A stretch of DNA of 64,000 bases from Hydractinia symbiolongicarpus (GCF_029227915.1 NC_079888.1:16718001-16782000); one strand, 5' to 3'; shown: positions 34,826-47,426, counted from the first letter of the stretch. Program-made: numbers and translations. The notes: generated by a model from the letters alone, not told the origin.

Positions 34826-34897
34826 GGCGCAGTGACCAAGTTGTAAGTCGTCGTTCTCGTAAACCAAAGATCACGAGTTCGATCTTCGTCTGTGCCT
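34826..34897 (+). pseudogene. Degenerate tRNA-Thr head 80
   Basis: D arm and anticodon stem both broken (GACC, GTTG, TCGTT, ACCAA). Confidence 0.8.
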
Positions 34898-35262
34898 AAG
34901 TTATATGGGTGCGTTTGCCGGAGTTTTCCAGACATAACGTGCAGATATGACTTGGAATTGAAAGAAGTCAAGAAATTGGATAAAGCACTTGGCGTATTGT
35001 TCTCCAAATCAAAGGAAATGAACAGGACTAAATTGGCAATGGACTGGGGAAAATCTAAGCATAAATTGCACAAAGTTATAAACCTTTTATACAGGAAACT
35101 CCAAAATTCCTATATATCGAATAACACAGCCACAAGTAAGTTACTTTACACCGTTAAATTTTAGCATGACAAAAGCTTAGCGAGTTCATTGTTAACTTGT
35201 GAGTGCTTGCATTAAATGTTAATAATGATGCGGATGGAGAATATACCAAAGGTTAATAAACA

Positions 35263-35334
35263 GGCGCAGTGGCCAAGTGGTAAGGCGTCGGTCTCGTAAA
35301 CCGAATATCACGAGTTCGAACCTCGTCTGTGCCT
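35263..35334 (+). tRNA. tRNA-Thr (CGT), head 81
   Basis: All stems pair. The single departure is T44 in the variable loop. Anticodon at 35295-35297. Confidence 0.72.
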
Positions 35335-35700
35335 ATGTTATATGGATGCGTTTGCCGGAGTGTTCCAGACATAACGTGAAGATATGCCTTAGAAAAGAGA
35401 TAAGACAAGGGATTGGATGAAGTTTCTGGCGTATTGTCCTCGAAGTCAAAGGAAAGAAACAGGACTGAATCGTGAATACAGTTGAGAAGATTTAAGCATA
35501 AAATGCACAAAGTTATAAAACGTTTTATACAAGAAAGCCTGAAATTCCTGTAGATCAAAGAACAAAGCAACGTGTAAGATACTTTGTACTATTAAGTTTG
35601 AACGTAAAGTAGGCTTAGAGAGTTCACTATTAACTTGTGAGTGCTTGCATAAAAGGTTAAAAATGACGCGGATGGAAAATATACCAAAGGATGCAAAACA

Positions 35701-35772
35701 GGCGCAGTGGCCAAGTGGTAAGGCGTCGGTCTCGTAAACCGAAGATCACGAGTTCGAGCCTCGTCTGTGCCT
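35701..35772 (+). tRNA. tRNA-Thr (CGT), head 82
   Basis: All stems perfect; T loop TTCGAGC keeps the B-box consensus. Anticodon at 35733-35735; TTTT about 30 bp downstream in GGAGTTTTCC. Confidence 0.8.
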
Positions 35773-36136
35773 AAGATATATGGTGGCGTTTGCCGGAGTT
35801 TTCCGGACATAACGTGCAGATATGACTTAGAAGTGAAAGAAGTGAAGAATTGGATGAAACATCAGGGGTATGGTCCTCCAAGTCAAAGGAAATAAACAGG
35901 ACTGAATCGGCAATGGTGTTGAGAAGATTTGAGCATAAAATGCACAAAGTTATAAAACGTTTTATACAAGAAAGCCGAAATTCCTGTAGATCAAAAAACA
36001 CAGCAACGTGTAAGATACTTTGCACTATTAAATTTGAACGTAAAGTAGGTTTAGCGCGTTCACTATTAACTTTTGAGTACTTGCATAAAAAGTTAAAAAT
36101 GCTGCGAATGGAAAATAGTAAAAAGGATACGAAACA

Positions 36137-36208
36137 GGTCCAGGGGCCAAGTGGTAAGGCGTCTGTTTCGTAAACTGATGATCAAGACTTCGAACCTCGT
36201 CTGTGCCT
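36137..36208 (+). pseudogene. AAGAC-type tRNA-Thr head 83, damaged acceptor
   Basis: GGTCCAGGGGCC 5' end, T·T in the anticodon stem, non-pairing T stem. Confidence 0.85.
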
Positions 36209-36574
36209 AAACTACATGGATGCTTTTGGTGGAGTGTTCTGGACATAACGTGAAGATATGCCTTAGAAAAGAGATAAGACAAGGGATTGGATGAAGTTTC
36301 TGGCGTATTGTCCTCGAAGTCAAAGGAAAGAAACAGGACTGAATCAGGAAAGGAGTTGGGAAGATTTAAGCATAAATTTCACAAAGTTATAAAACGTGTT
36401 ATACAGGAAAGCCCGAAATTCTTGTAGATCGAAAAACATGGCAACGTGTAAGATAGTTTGCGCTATTTAGTTTGAACGTGACCTAGGCTTAGCGAGCTCA
36501 CTGTTAACTATTGTGGGCTTGCATAATATTTTAATAATGATGCACATGGAAAATATACCAAAGGTTGCAAAACA

Positions 36575-36646
36575 GGTGCAGTGGCGAAGTGGTAAGGCGT
36601 CGGTCTCGTAAACCATAGATCACGAGTTCGAACCTTATCTGTGCCT
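36575..36646 (+). pseudogene. Degenerate tRNA-Thr head 84
   Basis: ACCAT anticodon-stem strand, D-stem change GCGA, T stem CTTAT. Confidence 0.75.
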
Positions 36647-37011
36647 AAATTATGTGGACGACTTTTGCGGAGATTTCCTGACAAAGTGTGCAGATATGCC
36701 TTAGAAGAGAAATAAGGCAAGGGATTGGATGAAATTTCAGGGGTATGGTTCTATAAGTCAAAGGAAGTAAACAGGACTGAATCGGCAATGGGGTTGAGAA
36801 GATTTAAGCATAAAATGCACCAAGTTATAAAACGTCTTATACAAGAAAGCCCGAAATCCCTGCAGATAAAAAACACAGCAACGTGTAAAATACTTTGCAC
36901 TATTTAGTTTGAACGTGACCTAGGCTTAGCGAGTTCACTATTAATTTTTGAGTGCTTGCATAAAAAGTTATTAATGATGCGGATGGAAAATGTACCAAAG
37001 GATACAAATCA

Positions 37012-37083
37012 GGCGCAGTGGCCAAGTGGAAAGGCGTCGGTCTCGTAAACCGAAGATCATGAGTTCGAACCTCGTCTGTGCCT
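37012..37083 (+). tRNA. tRNA-Thr (CGT), head 85
   Basis: All stems pair (U49·G63 wobble). The D loop reads GTGGAAA. Anticodon at 37044-37046; TTTT follows. Confidence 0.7.
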
Positions 37084-37448
37084 AAAATACGTGGCGACTT
37101 TTGCGGAGATTTCCTGACAAAGTGTGCAGATATTCCTTAGAAGAGAAATAAGGCAAGAGATTGGATGAAATTTCAGGAGCATGTTCCTTCAAGTCAAAGG
37201 CAGTAAACAGAACGGAATCGGCAATGGGGTTGAGAAGATTTAAGCATAAAATGCACAAAGTTATAAAACGTTTTATACAAGAAAGCCCGAAATTCCTGTA
37301 GATAAAAAAACACAGCAACGTGTAAGATACTTTGCACTATTTAGTTTGAACGTGACCTAGGCTTAGCGAGTTCACTATTAACTTTTGAGTACTTGCATAA
37401 AAAGTTAAAAATGATGCGGATGGAAAATTTACCAAAGGATGCAAATCA

Positions 37449-37520
37449 GGCGCAGTGGCCAAGTGGTAAGGCGTCGGTCTCGTAAACCATAGATCACGAG
37501 TTCGAACCTCATCTGTGCCT
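37449..37520 (+). pseudogene. Degenerate tRNA-Thr head 86
   Basis: ACCAT gives two anticodon-stem mismatches, plus C·A in the T stem. Confidence 0.75.
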
Positions 37521-37886
37521 AAATTATGTGGACGACTTTGGCGGAGATTTCCTGAGAAAGTGGGCAGATATGCCTTAGAAGAGAAATAAGGCAAGGGATT
37601 GGATGAAATTTCAGGGGTATGGTTCTATAAGTCAAAGGAAATAAACAGGACTGAATCGGCAATGGGGTTGAGAAAATTTAGGCATAAAATGTACAAAGTT
37701 ATAAAACGTTTTATACAAGAAAGCCCGAAATTCCTGTAGATGAAAAAACACAGCAACGTGTAAGATACTTTGCACTATTAAATTTGAACGTAAAGTAGGT
37801 TTAGCGCTTTCACTATTAACTTTTGAGTACTTGCATAAAAAGTTAAAAATGCTGCGAATGGAAAATAGTGCAAAGGATACAAAACA

Positions 37887-37958
37887 GGTTCAGGGGCCAA
37901 GTGGTAAGGCGTCTGTTTCGTAAACTGATGATCAAGACTTCGAACCTCGTCTGTGCCT
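37887..37958 (+). pseudogene. AAGAC-type tRNA-Thr head 87, damaged acceptor
   Basis: GGTTCAGGGGCC 5' end and non-pairing T stem. The body of this unit is split 93 bp downstream by the retrotransposon. Confidence 0.85.
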
Positions 37959-38038
37959 AAACTATATGGATGCTTTTGGCGGAGTGTTCTGGACATAACG
38001 TGAAGATATGCGTTAGAAGAGAGATAAGACAAGGGTTT

Positions 38039-38725
<687 letters not shown>

Positions 38726-39979
38726 TTAGAATTTGCCAAATACATTAGAGATGGAAGTCTTAAACGAAAGCAGACTTCCATCACAGGTCACTTGGTCTGG
38801 AAGATTATTCCACACTTTTGCAGCTCTAAATGGGAAGGCTTTTTTGCCAAATTCCGTGTTGACCAAGGGAAGTGTAAACCTGTTTTTTGAAGCTCCTCTT
38901 GTTTGATGATTATGACAGTTTTTTGTCAAAAGGAATTTTGAGCGCATGTAATCAGGAGCAATGTGATTCATGGCTTTGAAAACTAATATGGCATCGTTTT
39001 TGATGAGTAAATTATTCATTGAATATTCCCTCTCTTTCCCAAGAAAGGTACGGACACATTTTAATCGTTTTTCTAGTTTTCCCAATCTACCTTGGGTGGC
39101 ACAAGCCCATGCCGAGGAGCAGTAGTTGAAATATGGCATGACAAGTGCATTAATTAAAAGGTTTTTTGTGTGAGGTGTTAAACAGGATGCAATGGTTCTA
39201 ATTTTAGAATATTTAATTAGTATTTTTCTATTTATGTCATTAATGTGCTTTTCCCATTTTATTTTTTGATCAAATGTTACCCCAAGATATTTAAATTTTT
39301 CGCTCCTCTTCAAAGGAATACCCATACAGTTGATAGTTTTGTTCTCAACTTTTTTTAACTGGCTGTGGTTGCCGAAAAAGATTGTTTTAGTTTTGTCCGT
39401 ATTAATAGTCATTTTGTTATTATTTAGCCAGAGGTCGACTTGCGAAAGTTCTAACTCGACCTGGGAGACAAGGGTATCCAAGTTTTTATGAGACGAAATA
39501 ATTATTGTATCATCCGCATATAGATGGTGGTAGTTTGAATTGATGACAGATTTTAAGTCATCAATATACAAAAGAAAGAGCAGGGGCCCCAACACAGATC
39601 CCTGCGGCACCCCAAAAGCGTTTTCATGAAGCAGATCTGATCCTGTGTCGTTTACAAGAGTCAGCTGCATTCGGTCCGTTAAGTAGGACTCGAACCAGTC
39701 AAAGGCAGCATCTCTGATGCCAAAACACCATAGTTTTTTTAACCAAATTTTATGATCAACAGTGTCAAAAGCTTTTTTAAGGTCAATGAGCACAGCACAA
39801 ACAAAGTTATGTTGGTCGAGCTCAGTAAGAATAAAATCAGAGACATCGACTACTGCAGTTTCTGTGGAAAAGAGTTTTCGAAATCCGGACTGTCTGTCAT
39901 TCAGGAAGTTGTGCTCAAAAATAAAATGAGACATTTGCTCATGCACTAACTTTTCAAAAATTTTCATAGGAATTGGCAA
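38726..39979 (-). pseudogene. LINE reverse transcriptase, main segment
   Basis: 417 codons counted from an internal ATG. The frame continues upstream without break for 25 codons to the TGA at 40055-40057. RT motifs in order: RQSGFRK (29-35), DLKKAFDTVDH with the first catalytic Asp at 66, GIRDAAFDWFESYL (87-100), GVPQGSVLGPLLF (123-135) and the catalytic box YADD (154-157). The thumb and a C-terminal stretch TRGASKNRF...KVWNNLP follow, typical of CR1/L2-type polyproteins. In the family this enzyme copies the element's RNA at a nicked target site. The catalytic residues are intact, but the segment is cut off from the endonuclease by the upstream stop and frameshift. Confidence 0.93.
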
Positions 39980-40054
39980 AATGGAGATAGGCCGATAATT
40001 AGTAGGATCTGTTTTATTGCCACTTTTAAAAATAGGCGAGACCCTTTTAGTCTT

Positions 40055-40684
40055 TCAACATTTAGGTACATAACCAGTAAATAAAGATTTGTTGAAAATA
40101 CCTAAAACTGACGAACCTGCTTTTAGCAGTCGTGAACCAATTCCGTCCAAGCCTGTAGCTTTATTAAGTTTTAGTGATCTAATTATTTTTTCGACACTTT
40201 TGGTCTCAATACGAGCCCACCGAAAATCGTGTCCGCTAACAGGTGGATTAACATTAGTAGTGTCAGAAGAAAATGTAGAGGCTAGTTTGGCACCAACACT
40301 GACAAAAAATGAATTGAATGTGTTGGAAATTTCTTTTGGGTGAGAAGTTTCTGTACCATCGTTTTGGACTACTCGTTTTATCGAGGTAGTATTGCCTGAC
40401 TTATCAGGAACCAGTTTTTTTAGGGTTTTCCAAAGTTGTTTTAGCCGTTTTTGAAAGTCCTGCAAAACGTCATTATAGTACTCGTTTTTGAGTCGATTTT
40501 TGAGACCTATTACCTGGTTCCTTTTTTGTTTGAAAGCTTCCCAGTCTATGATGGATTTTGTTTTTGATGCTTTCCGTTTCAAGAAGTCTCTTTCTTTGAT
40601 GGCTATTATTAATTCATCAGTGACCCATGCCTCAAAACGGCCAGAAAATCTATGTGTTTTGAAAGGGGCATGTTTGTCAGCCAC
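40055..40684 (-). pseudogene. LINE polyprotein, linker and RT N-terminal segment
   Basis: 210 codons in the same frame as the reverse transcriptase, ended by TGA at 40055-40057. It has no real start; its first codon is only where the frame becomes distinct from the endonuclease frame. It holds the EN-RT linker (FNSFFVSVGAKLA) and RT motif 1 (LKLNKATGLDGIGSRLL). The frame resumes directly after the stop with SPIFKSGNKTDPTNYRPIS, so a point nonsense mutation rather than an intron is the cause. Confidence 0.88.
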
Positions 40685-41820
40685 TGTTTTAACATTTTAT
40701 TCAGTTTCTCACATGCTTTATCAAGGTCATCATAATTATTAAAATATGACCAGCCTAAATTCCTGAGGTCCTTCAGAAAAGCCTCTTCACTGAAGTTCTT
40801 GTAGCTACGAACCTTGCATGTTTTAGGTTCAAATTTTGGCCTTTTGAATTTTCTGATCACATAAACTAAATTGTGATCACTGATGCCTAAATCCATGACA
40901 CCAGTTTTAGAAATACAAGAACTGTTAGAAAGTATCAAGTCTATAAGAGTGCTACTATTTTCAGTAACACGAGTTGGCTCCGTATTATGTTGTTTTAGGA
41001 AAAGAGTGGAGCATAATTCCTTTATTTTGGAGGAAAGAGCATATTTTAAAAGCATGTTACAGTTTAAATCTCCCAAGATAAAAACTTCTTTTTCTTTTGG
41101 GAGCTTGTTAAGACACTGTTTAAAATGAGTACACAGGTTTTCGGTACTCTGCAAATCACTACCTCCAGGTGGCCTGTAAACCCCACACACGTAAATAGGT
41201 TTAGTTTTTTTCAGGCACACTTTCACCCATAGTGATTCAACATTTTCGAAGTAAAGGTGTTTCAAAAGGTGGCTATCCAAGTTTTCATTAACAAAAATTA
41301 GAACACCCCCACCTCGTCTATTCCGATCATTCCTATAACAAACATAGCCATCAATTTTAACGTCATTGTCAGTGATGGTGTCATCAATTTTGGTTTCACA
41401 GATGGAGAATACATAAAGTTTTGTTTGATGTAGCAGAAGTTTAACATAGTCTAGTTTGGATGACAGACCATTAATGTTGAGATGGGCCATTTTTAAGCCC
41501 TTCCCATTTCTGATTGCCTCAAAATCAAAGTTTTCATCAATAGTAATATTGATGTTGTCCGGAATTTCGTCACCAAATGACTCCTCATTAGCAAAGGGCA
41601 AATTACGAGAAAGACACGGACTGCAAACGAAAAACAGTTTATCTTCAGGAGTCTTCATAAATTGTTGAAATTTTTTATGAGAAATACGCTCACATTTTTT
41701 ATGAGCCCATAATCCACACTTGTCACAAGAAAGTGCTTTGTGTGTTTTTGCCACAGGTTTAAAGCATGAAGAACAGGGATACTTAACAGGACCTGGGTTG
41801 AGGCAGATGTCCCCTGACAA
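40609..41820 (-). pseudogene. LINE PHD finger and AP endonuclease segment
   Basis: 404 codons from a TTG, open to the truncated 5' end. Residues 6-11 read CLNPGP after SGDI, resembling a 2A-type ribosome-skipping motif. Residues 16-69 have the PHD pattern C16, C19, C32, C35, H40, C43, C66, C69. The endonuclease begins at about 110: LNING (114-118), ICETKID with E142, RRGGGVLIF (168-176), GVYRPPG (213-219), LGDLN with D251 and N253, and SDH (314-316). These are the APE-type catalytic motifs, and all are present. The frame fails near 40,687, where one A appears lost from an A run, after which the next segment carries on. It presumably nicked target DNA for insertion. Confidence 0.92.
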
Positions 41821-41822
41821 GA

Positions 41823-41835
41823 GGATTAAATTTCT
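41823..41835. repeat. Probable target-site duplication, right copy
   Basis: GGATTAAATTTCT at the 5'-truncated end of the element; 11 of 13 positions match the left copy, and array body sequence (GGCGTATTG...) resumes right after it. Confidence 0.7.
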
Positions 41836-42108
41836 GGCGTATTGTCCTCGAAGTCAAAGGAAAGAAACAGGACTGAATCGGGAAAGGAGTTGGGAAGATT
41901 TAAGCATAAATTGCACAAAGTTATAAAACGTTTTGTACAGAAAAGCCCGAAATTCTTGTAGATCGAACAACATGGCAACGTGTAAGATAGTTTGCGCTAT
42001 TTAGTTTAAATGTGACCTAGGCTTAGCGAGCTCACTGTTAACTATTGTGGGCTTGCATAATATTTTAATAATGATGCACATGGAAAATATACCAAAGGTT
42101 GCAAAACA

Positions 42109-42180
42109 GGCGCAGTGGCCAAGTGGTAAGGCGTCGCTCTCGTAAACCGAAGATCACCAGTTCGATCCTCGTCTGTGCCC
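42109..42180 (+). pseudogene. tRNA-Thr-like head 88
   Basis: First head after the LINE. C·C in the anticodon stem and one T-stem mismatch (ACCAG); C discriminator. Confidence 0.6.
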
Positions 42181-42546
42181 ATATTATGTTGACGAGGTTT
42201 GCGGAGATTTCCTGACAAAGTGTGCAGATATGCCTTAGAAGAGAAGTAAGACAAGGGATTGGATGAAATTTCAGGGGTATGGTCCTCCAAGTCAAAGGAA
42301 ATAAACAGGACTGAATCGGCAATGGGGTTAAGAAGATTTGGGCATAAAATGCACAAAGTTATAAAACGTTTTACACAACAAATCCCGAAATTCATGTAGA
42401 TCAAAAAATTCAGCAACGTGTAAGATACTTTGCACTATTAAATTTCAACGTAAAGTAGGTTTAGCGCTTTCATTATTAACTTTTGAGTACTTGCATAAAA
42501 AGTTAAAAATGCTGCGAATGGAAAATAGCACAAAGGATAAAAAACA

Positions 42547-42618
42547 GGTCCAGGGGCCAAGTGGTAAGGCGTCTGTTTCGTAAACTGATGATCAAGACTT
42601 CGAACCTCGTCTGTGCTT
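42547..42618 (+). pseudogene. AAGAC-type tRNA-Thr head 89, damaged acceptor
   Basis: GGTCCAGGGGCC 5' end; non-pairing T stem; 3' end GTGCTT. Confidence 0.85.
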
Positions 42619-42983
42619 AAACAATATGGATGCTTTTGGCGGAGTGTTCTAGACATAACGTGAAGATATGCCTTAGAAGAAAGATAAGACAAGGGATTGG
42701 ATGAAGTTTCTGGCGTATTATCGTCGAAGTCAAAGGAAAGAAACAGGACTGATTCGGGAAAGGAGTTGGGGAGATTTAAGCATAAAATGCACAAAGTTAT
42801 AAAACGTTTTATACAAGAAAGCCGAAATTCCTGAAGATCAAAAAACACAGCAACGTGTAAGATACTTTGCACTATTTAGTTTGAACGTGACCTAGGCTTA
42901 GCGAGTTCACTATTAATTTTTGAGTGCTTGCATAAAAAGTTAATAATGATGCGGATGGAAAATTTACTAAAGGATGCAAATCA

Positions 42984-43055
42984 GGCGCAGTGGCCAAGTG
43001 GTAAGGCGTCGGTCTCGTAAACCATAGATCACGAGAACGAAACTCATCTGTGCCT
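42984..43055 (+). pseudogene. Degenerate tRNA-Thr head 90
   Basis: ACCAT in the anticodon stem and a lost B box (AGAACGAAAC), as in the head at 32637. Confidence 0.8.
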
Positions 43056-43420
43056 AAATTATGTGGACGACTTTTGCGGAGATTTCCTGACAAAGTGTGC
43101 AGATATGCCTTAGAAGAGAAATAAGACAAGGGATTGGATGGAATTTCAGAGGTATGGTCCTCCAAGTCAATGGAAGTAAACAGGACGGAATCGGCAATGG
43201 GGTTGAGAAGATTTAAGCATAAAATGCACGAAGTTATAAAACGTCTTATACAAGAAAGCCCGAAATCCCTGCAGATAAAAAACACAGCAACGTGTAAAAT
43301 ACTTTGCACTATCTAGTTTGAACGTGACCTAGGCTTAGCGAGTTCACTATTAATTTTTGAGTGCTTGCATAAAAAGTTAATAATGATGCGGATGGAAAAT
43401 GTACCAAAGGATACAAATCA

Positions 43421-43492
43421 GGCGCAGTGGCCAAGTGGAAAGGCGTCGGTCTCGTAAACCGAAGATCATGAGTTCGAACCTCGTCTGTGCCT
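43421..43492 (+). tRNA. tRNA-Thr (CGT), head 91
   Basis: All stems pair (U49·G63 wobble), D loop GTGGAAA as in the head at 37012. Anticodon at 43453-43455; TTTT follows about 17 nt downstream. Confidence 0.7.
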
Positions 43493-43857
43493 AAAATACG
43501 TGGACGACTTTTGCGGAGATTTCCTGACAAAGTGTGCAGATATGCCTAAGAAGAGAAATAAGACAAGGGATTGGATGGAATTTCACGGGTATGGTCCTCC
43601 AAGTCAAAGGAAGTAAACGGGACTGAATCAGCAATGGGGTTGAGAAGATTTAAGCATAAAATGCACGAAGTTATAAAACGTCTTATACAAGAAAGCCCGA
43701 AATACCTGCAGATCAAAAACACAGCAACGTGTAAAATACTTTGCACTATTTAATTTGAACGTGACCTAGGCTTAGCGAGTTCACTATTAACTTTTGAGTG
43801 CTTGCATAAAAAGTTAATAATGATGCGGATGGAAAATTTACCAAAGGATGCAAATCA

Positions 43858-43929
43858 GGCGCAGTGGCCAAGTGGTAAGGCGTCGGTCTCGTAAACCATA
43901 GATCACGAGTTCGAACGTCATCTGTGCCT
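43858..43929 (+). pseudogene. Degenerate tRNA-Thr head 92
   Basis: ACCAT in the anticodon stem, and T-stem changes (GTCAT). Confidence 0.75.
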
Positions 43930-44295
43930 AAATTATGTGGACGACTTTTGCGGAGATTTCCTGACAAAGTGTGCAGATATGCCTTAGAAGAGAAATAAGG
44001 CAAGGGATTGGATGAAGTTTCAGGGGTATGGTTCTATAAGTCAAAGGAAATAAACAGGACTGAATCGGCAATGGGGTTGAGAAGATTTAGGCATAAAATG
44101 CACAAAGTTATAAAACGTTTTATACAAGAAAGCCCGAAATTCCTGTAGATAAAAAAATACAGCAACGTGTAAGATACTTTGCACTATTAAATTTGAACGT
44201 AAAGTAGGTTTAGCGCTTTCACTATTAACTTTTGAGTAGTTGCATAAAAAGTTAAAAATGCTGCGAATGGAAAATAGTACAAAGGATACAAAACA

Positions 44296-44367
44296 GGTCC
44301 AGGGGCCAAGTGGTAAGGCGTCTGTTTCGTAAACTGATGATCAAGACTTCGAACCTCGTCTGTGCCC
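44296..44367 (+). pseudogene. AAGAC-type tRNA-Thr head 93, damaged acceptor
   Basis: GGTCCAGGGGCC 5' end; C discriminator, followed by a CCCATGCTATATGGG hairpin trailer. Confidence 0.85.
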
Positions 44368-44732
44368 ATGCTATATGGGTGCGTTTGCCGGAGTTTTCCA
44401 GACATAACGTGGAGATATGACTTAGAAGTGAAAGAAATCAAGAAATTGGATGAAGCACCTGGCGTAGTGTTCTCCAAATCAAAGGAAATGAACAGGACTA
44501 AATTGGCAATGGACTGAGGAACATCTAAGCATAAATTAAGCAAAGTTATAAACCTTTTATACAGGAAACTCCAAAATTCCTATATATCGAATAACACAGC
44601 CACAAGTAAGTTACTTTACACCGTTAAATTTGAGCATGACAAAAGCTTAGCGAGTTCATTGTTAACTTGTGAGTGCTTGCATTAAATGTTAATAATGATG
44701 CGGATGGAGAATATACCAAAGGTTAATAAACA

Positions 44733-44804
44733 GGCGCAGTGGCCAAGTGGTAAGGCGTCGGTCTCGTAAACCGAAGATCACGAGTTTGAACCCCGTCTGT
44801 GCCT
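44733..44804 (+). pseudogene. tRNA-Thr-like head 94
   Basis: A·C mismatch in the T stem and T loop TTTGAAC; acceptor, D and anticodon stems intact with CGT. Confidence 0.55.
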
Positions 44805-45169
44805 AAATTATATGGATGCGTTTGCCGGAGTGTTCCAGACATAACATGCAGATATGCCTTAGAATTGAAGGAAGTCAAGAAATTGGATGAAATTTCTGGC
44901 GTATGGTGCTCGAAGTCAAAAGAAACAAACAGGACGCAATCGGGAATGGATTTCAGAGGATTTTAGTATAAATTGCACAAAGTCATAAAAAGTTTTATAC
45001 AGGAAAGCCCAAAATTCTTGTAGATCGAACAACACGGCAACGTGTAAAATACTTTGCACTATTTAGTTTGAACGTGACCTAGGCTTAGCGAGTTCACTAT
45101 TAACATTTGAGTGCTTGCATAAAAATCAATAGTGATGCGGATGGAAAAGGTACCAATGGATGCAAAACA

Positions 45170-45241
45170 GGCGCAGTGGCCAAGTGGTAAGTCGTCGGTA
45201 TCGTAAACCGAAAAACACGAATTCGAACCTCGTCTTTGCCT
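45170..45241 (+). pseudogene. Degenerate tRNA-Thr head 95
   Basis: D-stem change, AAAAAC in the variable region, acceptor 3' strand CTTTGCC. Confidence 0.7.
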
Positions 45242-45607
45242 AAATTATGTGGACGAGTTTTGCGTATATTTTCTGACAAAGTGTGCAGATATGCCTTAGA
45301 AGAGAAATAAGGCAAGGGATTGGATGAAATTTCAGGGGCATGGTCCTCCAAGTCAAAGGAAGTAAACAGGACTGAATCGGCAATGGGGTTGAGAAGATTT
45401 AAGCAAAAAATGCACAAAGTTATCAAACGTTTTATACAAGAAAGCCGAAATTCCTGTAGATCAAAAAACACAGCAACGTGTAAGATACTTTGCGCCATTA
45501 AATTTGAACGTAAAGTAGGGTTAGCGAGTACACTATTAACTTTTGAGTACTTGCATAAAAAATTTAAAAATGATGCGGATGGAAAATATACCAAAGGATG
45601 CAAAACA

Positions 45608-45679
45608 GGCGCAGTGGCCAAGTAGTAAGGCGTCGGTCTCGTAAACCGAAGATCACGAGTTCGAACCTCGTCTGAGCCT
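45608..45679 (+). tRNA. tRNA-Thr (CGT)-like with one acceptor mismatch, head 96
   Basis: G4·A68 (CTGAGCC) is the only stem mismatch; the D loop reads GTAGT, losing one of the two loop G residues. Confidence 0.45.
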
Positions 45680-46044
45680 AAATTATGTGGACGAGTTTTC
45701 CGTATATTTCCTGACAAAGTGTGCAGATATGCCTTCGAAGAGAAATAAAGCAAGGGATTGGATGAACTTTCAGGGGCATGGTCCTCCAAGTCAAAGGAAG
45801 TAAACAGGACTGAATCGGCAATGGGGTTGGGAAGATTTAAGCATAAAATGCACAAAGTTATAAAACGTTTTATACAAGAAAGTCGAAATTCCTGTAGATC
45901 AAAAAACACAGCAACTTGTAAGATACTTTGCACTATTTAGTTTGAACGTGACCTAGGCTTAGCGAGTTCACTATTAACTTTTGAGTGCTTGCATAAAAAG
46001 TTAATAATGATGCGCATGGAAAATGTACCAATGGAAGCAAATCA

Positions 46045-46115
46045 GGCGTAGTGGCCAGTGGTAAGGCGTCGGTCTCGTAAACCGAAGATCACGAGTTCGA
46101 ACCTCATCTGTGCTT
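46045..46115 (+). pseudogene. tRNA-Thr-like head 97, 1-nt deletion
   Basis: 71 nt; one A lost from the D arm, acceptor GGCGTAG, T stem CTCAT, 3' end GTGCTT. Confidence 0.75.
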
Positions 46116-46479
46116 AAATTATGTGGACGACTTTTGCGGAGATTTCCTGACAAAGTGTGCAGATATGCCTTAGAAGAGAAATAAGGCAAGGGATTGGATG
46201 AAATTTCAGGGGCATGGTCCTCCAAGTTAAGGGAAGAAAACAGGACTGAATCGGCAATGGGGTTTAGAAGATTTAAGCATAAATTGCACAAAGTTATGAA
46301 CCTTATATACAGGAAACTCCAAAATTCCTATATATCGAATAACACAGCAACGGGTAAGTTACTTTACACTGTTAAATTTGATCGTGACAAAAGCTTCCGA
46401 GTTCATTGTTAAATTGTGAGTGCTTGCATAAAATGTTAATAATGATGCGGATGGAGAATATACCAAAGGTTACTAAACA

Positions 46480-46551
46480 GTGGCAGTATCCAAGTGGTAA
46501 GGCGTCGGTCTTGTAAACCGAAGATCACGAGTTCGAACCTCGCCTGCGCCT
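46480..46551 (+). pseudogene. tRNA-Thr-like head 98
   Basis: The acceptor 5' strand GTGGCAG and the A box (TATCCAAG) are damaged. The anticodon reads TGT; the T arm closes with A·C. Confidence 0.75.
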
Positions 46552-46916
46552 AAATTATGTGGACGAGTTTTGCGTATATTTCCTGACAAAGTGTGCTGAT
46601 ATGCCTTAGAAGAGAAAAATGTCAAGGGATTGGATGAATCTTCAGGGGTATGGTCCTCCAAGTCAAAGGAAATAAACATGATTAAATCGGCAATGGGTTT
46701 GAGAAGATTTAATCATAAAATTCACAAAGTTATAAAACGTTTTATGCAAGAAAGCCCGAAATTCCTTTAGATCAAAAAACACAGCAATGTGTAAGATACC
46801 TTGCACTATTAAATATGAACGTAAAGTAGGCTTGCCAGTTCACTATTAACTTTTGAGTACTTGCATAAAAAGTTAAAAATGCTGCGAATGTAAAGTGTAC
46901 CAAAGGTTACTAAACA

Positions 46917-46988
46917 TGCGCAGTGGCCAAGTGGTAAGGCGTCGGTTTCGTAAACCGAAGATCAAGACTTCGAAACTTGTTTGTGCCT
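46917..46988 (+). pseudogene. AAGAC-type tRNA-Thr head 99
   Basis: T1 and rearranged T arm, as in the heads at 2030 and 2906; anticodon arm intact with CGT. Confidence 0.8.
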
Positions 46989-47354
46989 AAACTATATGGA
47001 TGCTTTTGGCGGAGTGTTCTAGACATGACCTGCAGATATGCCTTAGGAAGGAAATAAGACAAGGGATTGGATGAATTTTACGGCGTATTGTCCTCGAAGT
47101 CAAAGGAAAGAAGCAGGACTGAATCGGGAGAGGAGTTGAGAAGATTTAAGCATAAATTGCACAAAGTTATAAAAAGTTTTATGCAGGAAAGCCCGAAATT
47201 CTTGTAGATCGAACAACACGGCAACGTGTAAGATACTTTGCGCTATTTAGTTTGAACGTGACCTAGGCTTAGCGAGTTTACTACTAACTTTTGAGTGCTT
47301 GCATAGAAAGTTAATAATGATGCGGATGGAAAATATGCCGAAGGTTATTAAACA

Positions 47355-47426
47355 GGCGCAGTGGCCAAGTGGTAAGGTGTGGGTCTCGTAAACCGAAGAT
47401 CACGAGTTTGAACCTCGTCTGTGCCT
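47355..47426 (+). pseudogene. tRNA-Thr-like head 100
   Basis: G·G in the anticodon stem (TGGGT) and T loop TTTGAAC. Confidence 0.6.

Noticed and set aside
39980-40057. Intron between the two reverse transcriptase segments
   Set aside because: The 25 codons between them are in frame, encode expected RT residues, and are broken only by one TGA.
40089-40343. Plus-strand open frames within the LINE (for example at 39752, 40089, 40488, 41456)
   Set aside because: They are antisense shadows of the endonuclease and reverse transcriptase frames, with no recognisable domains.
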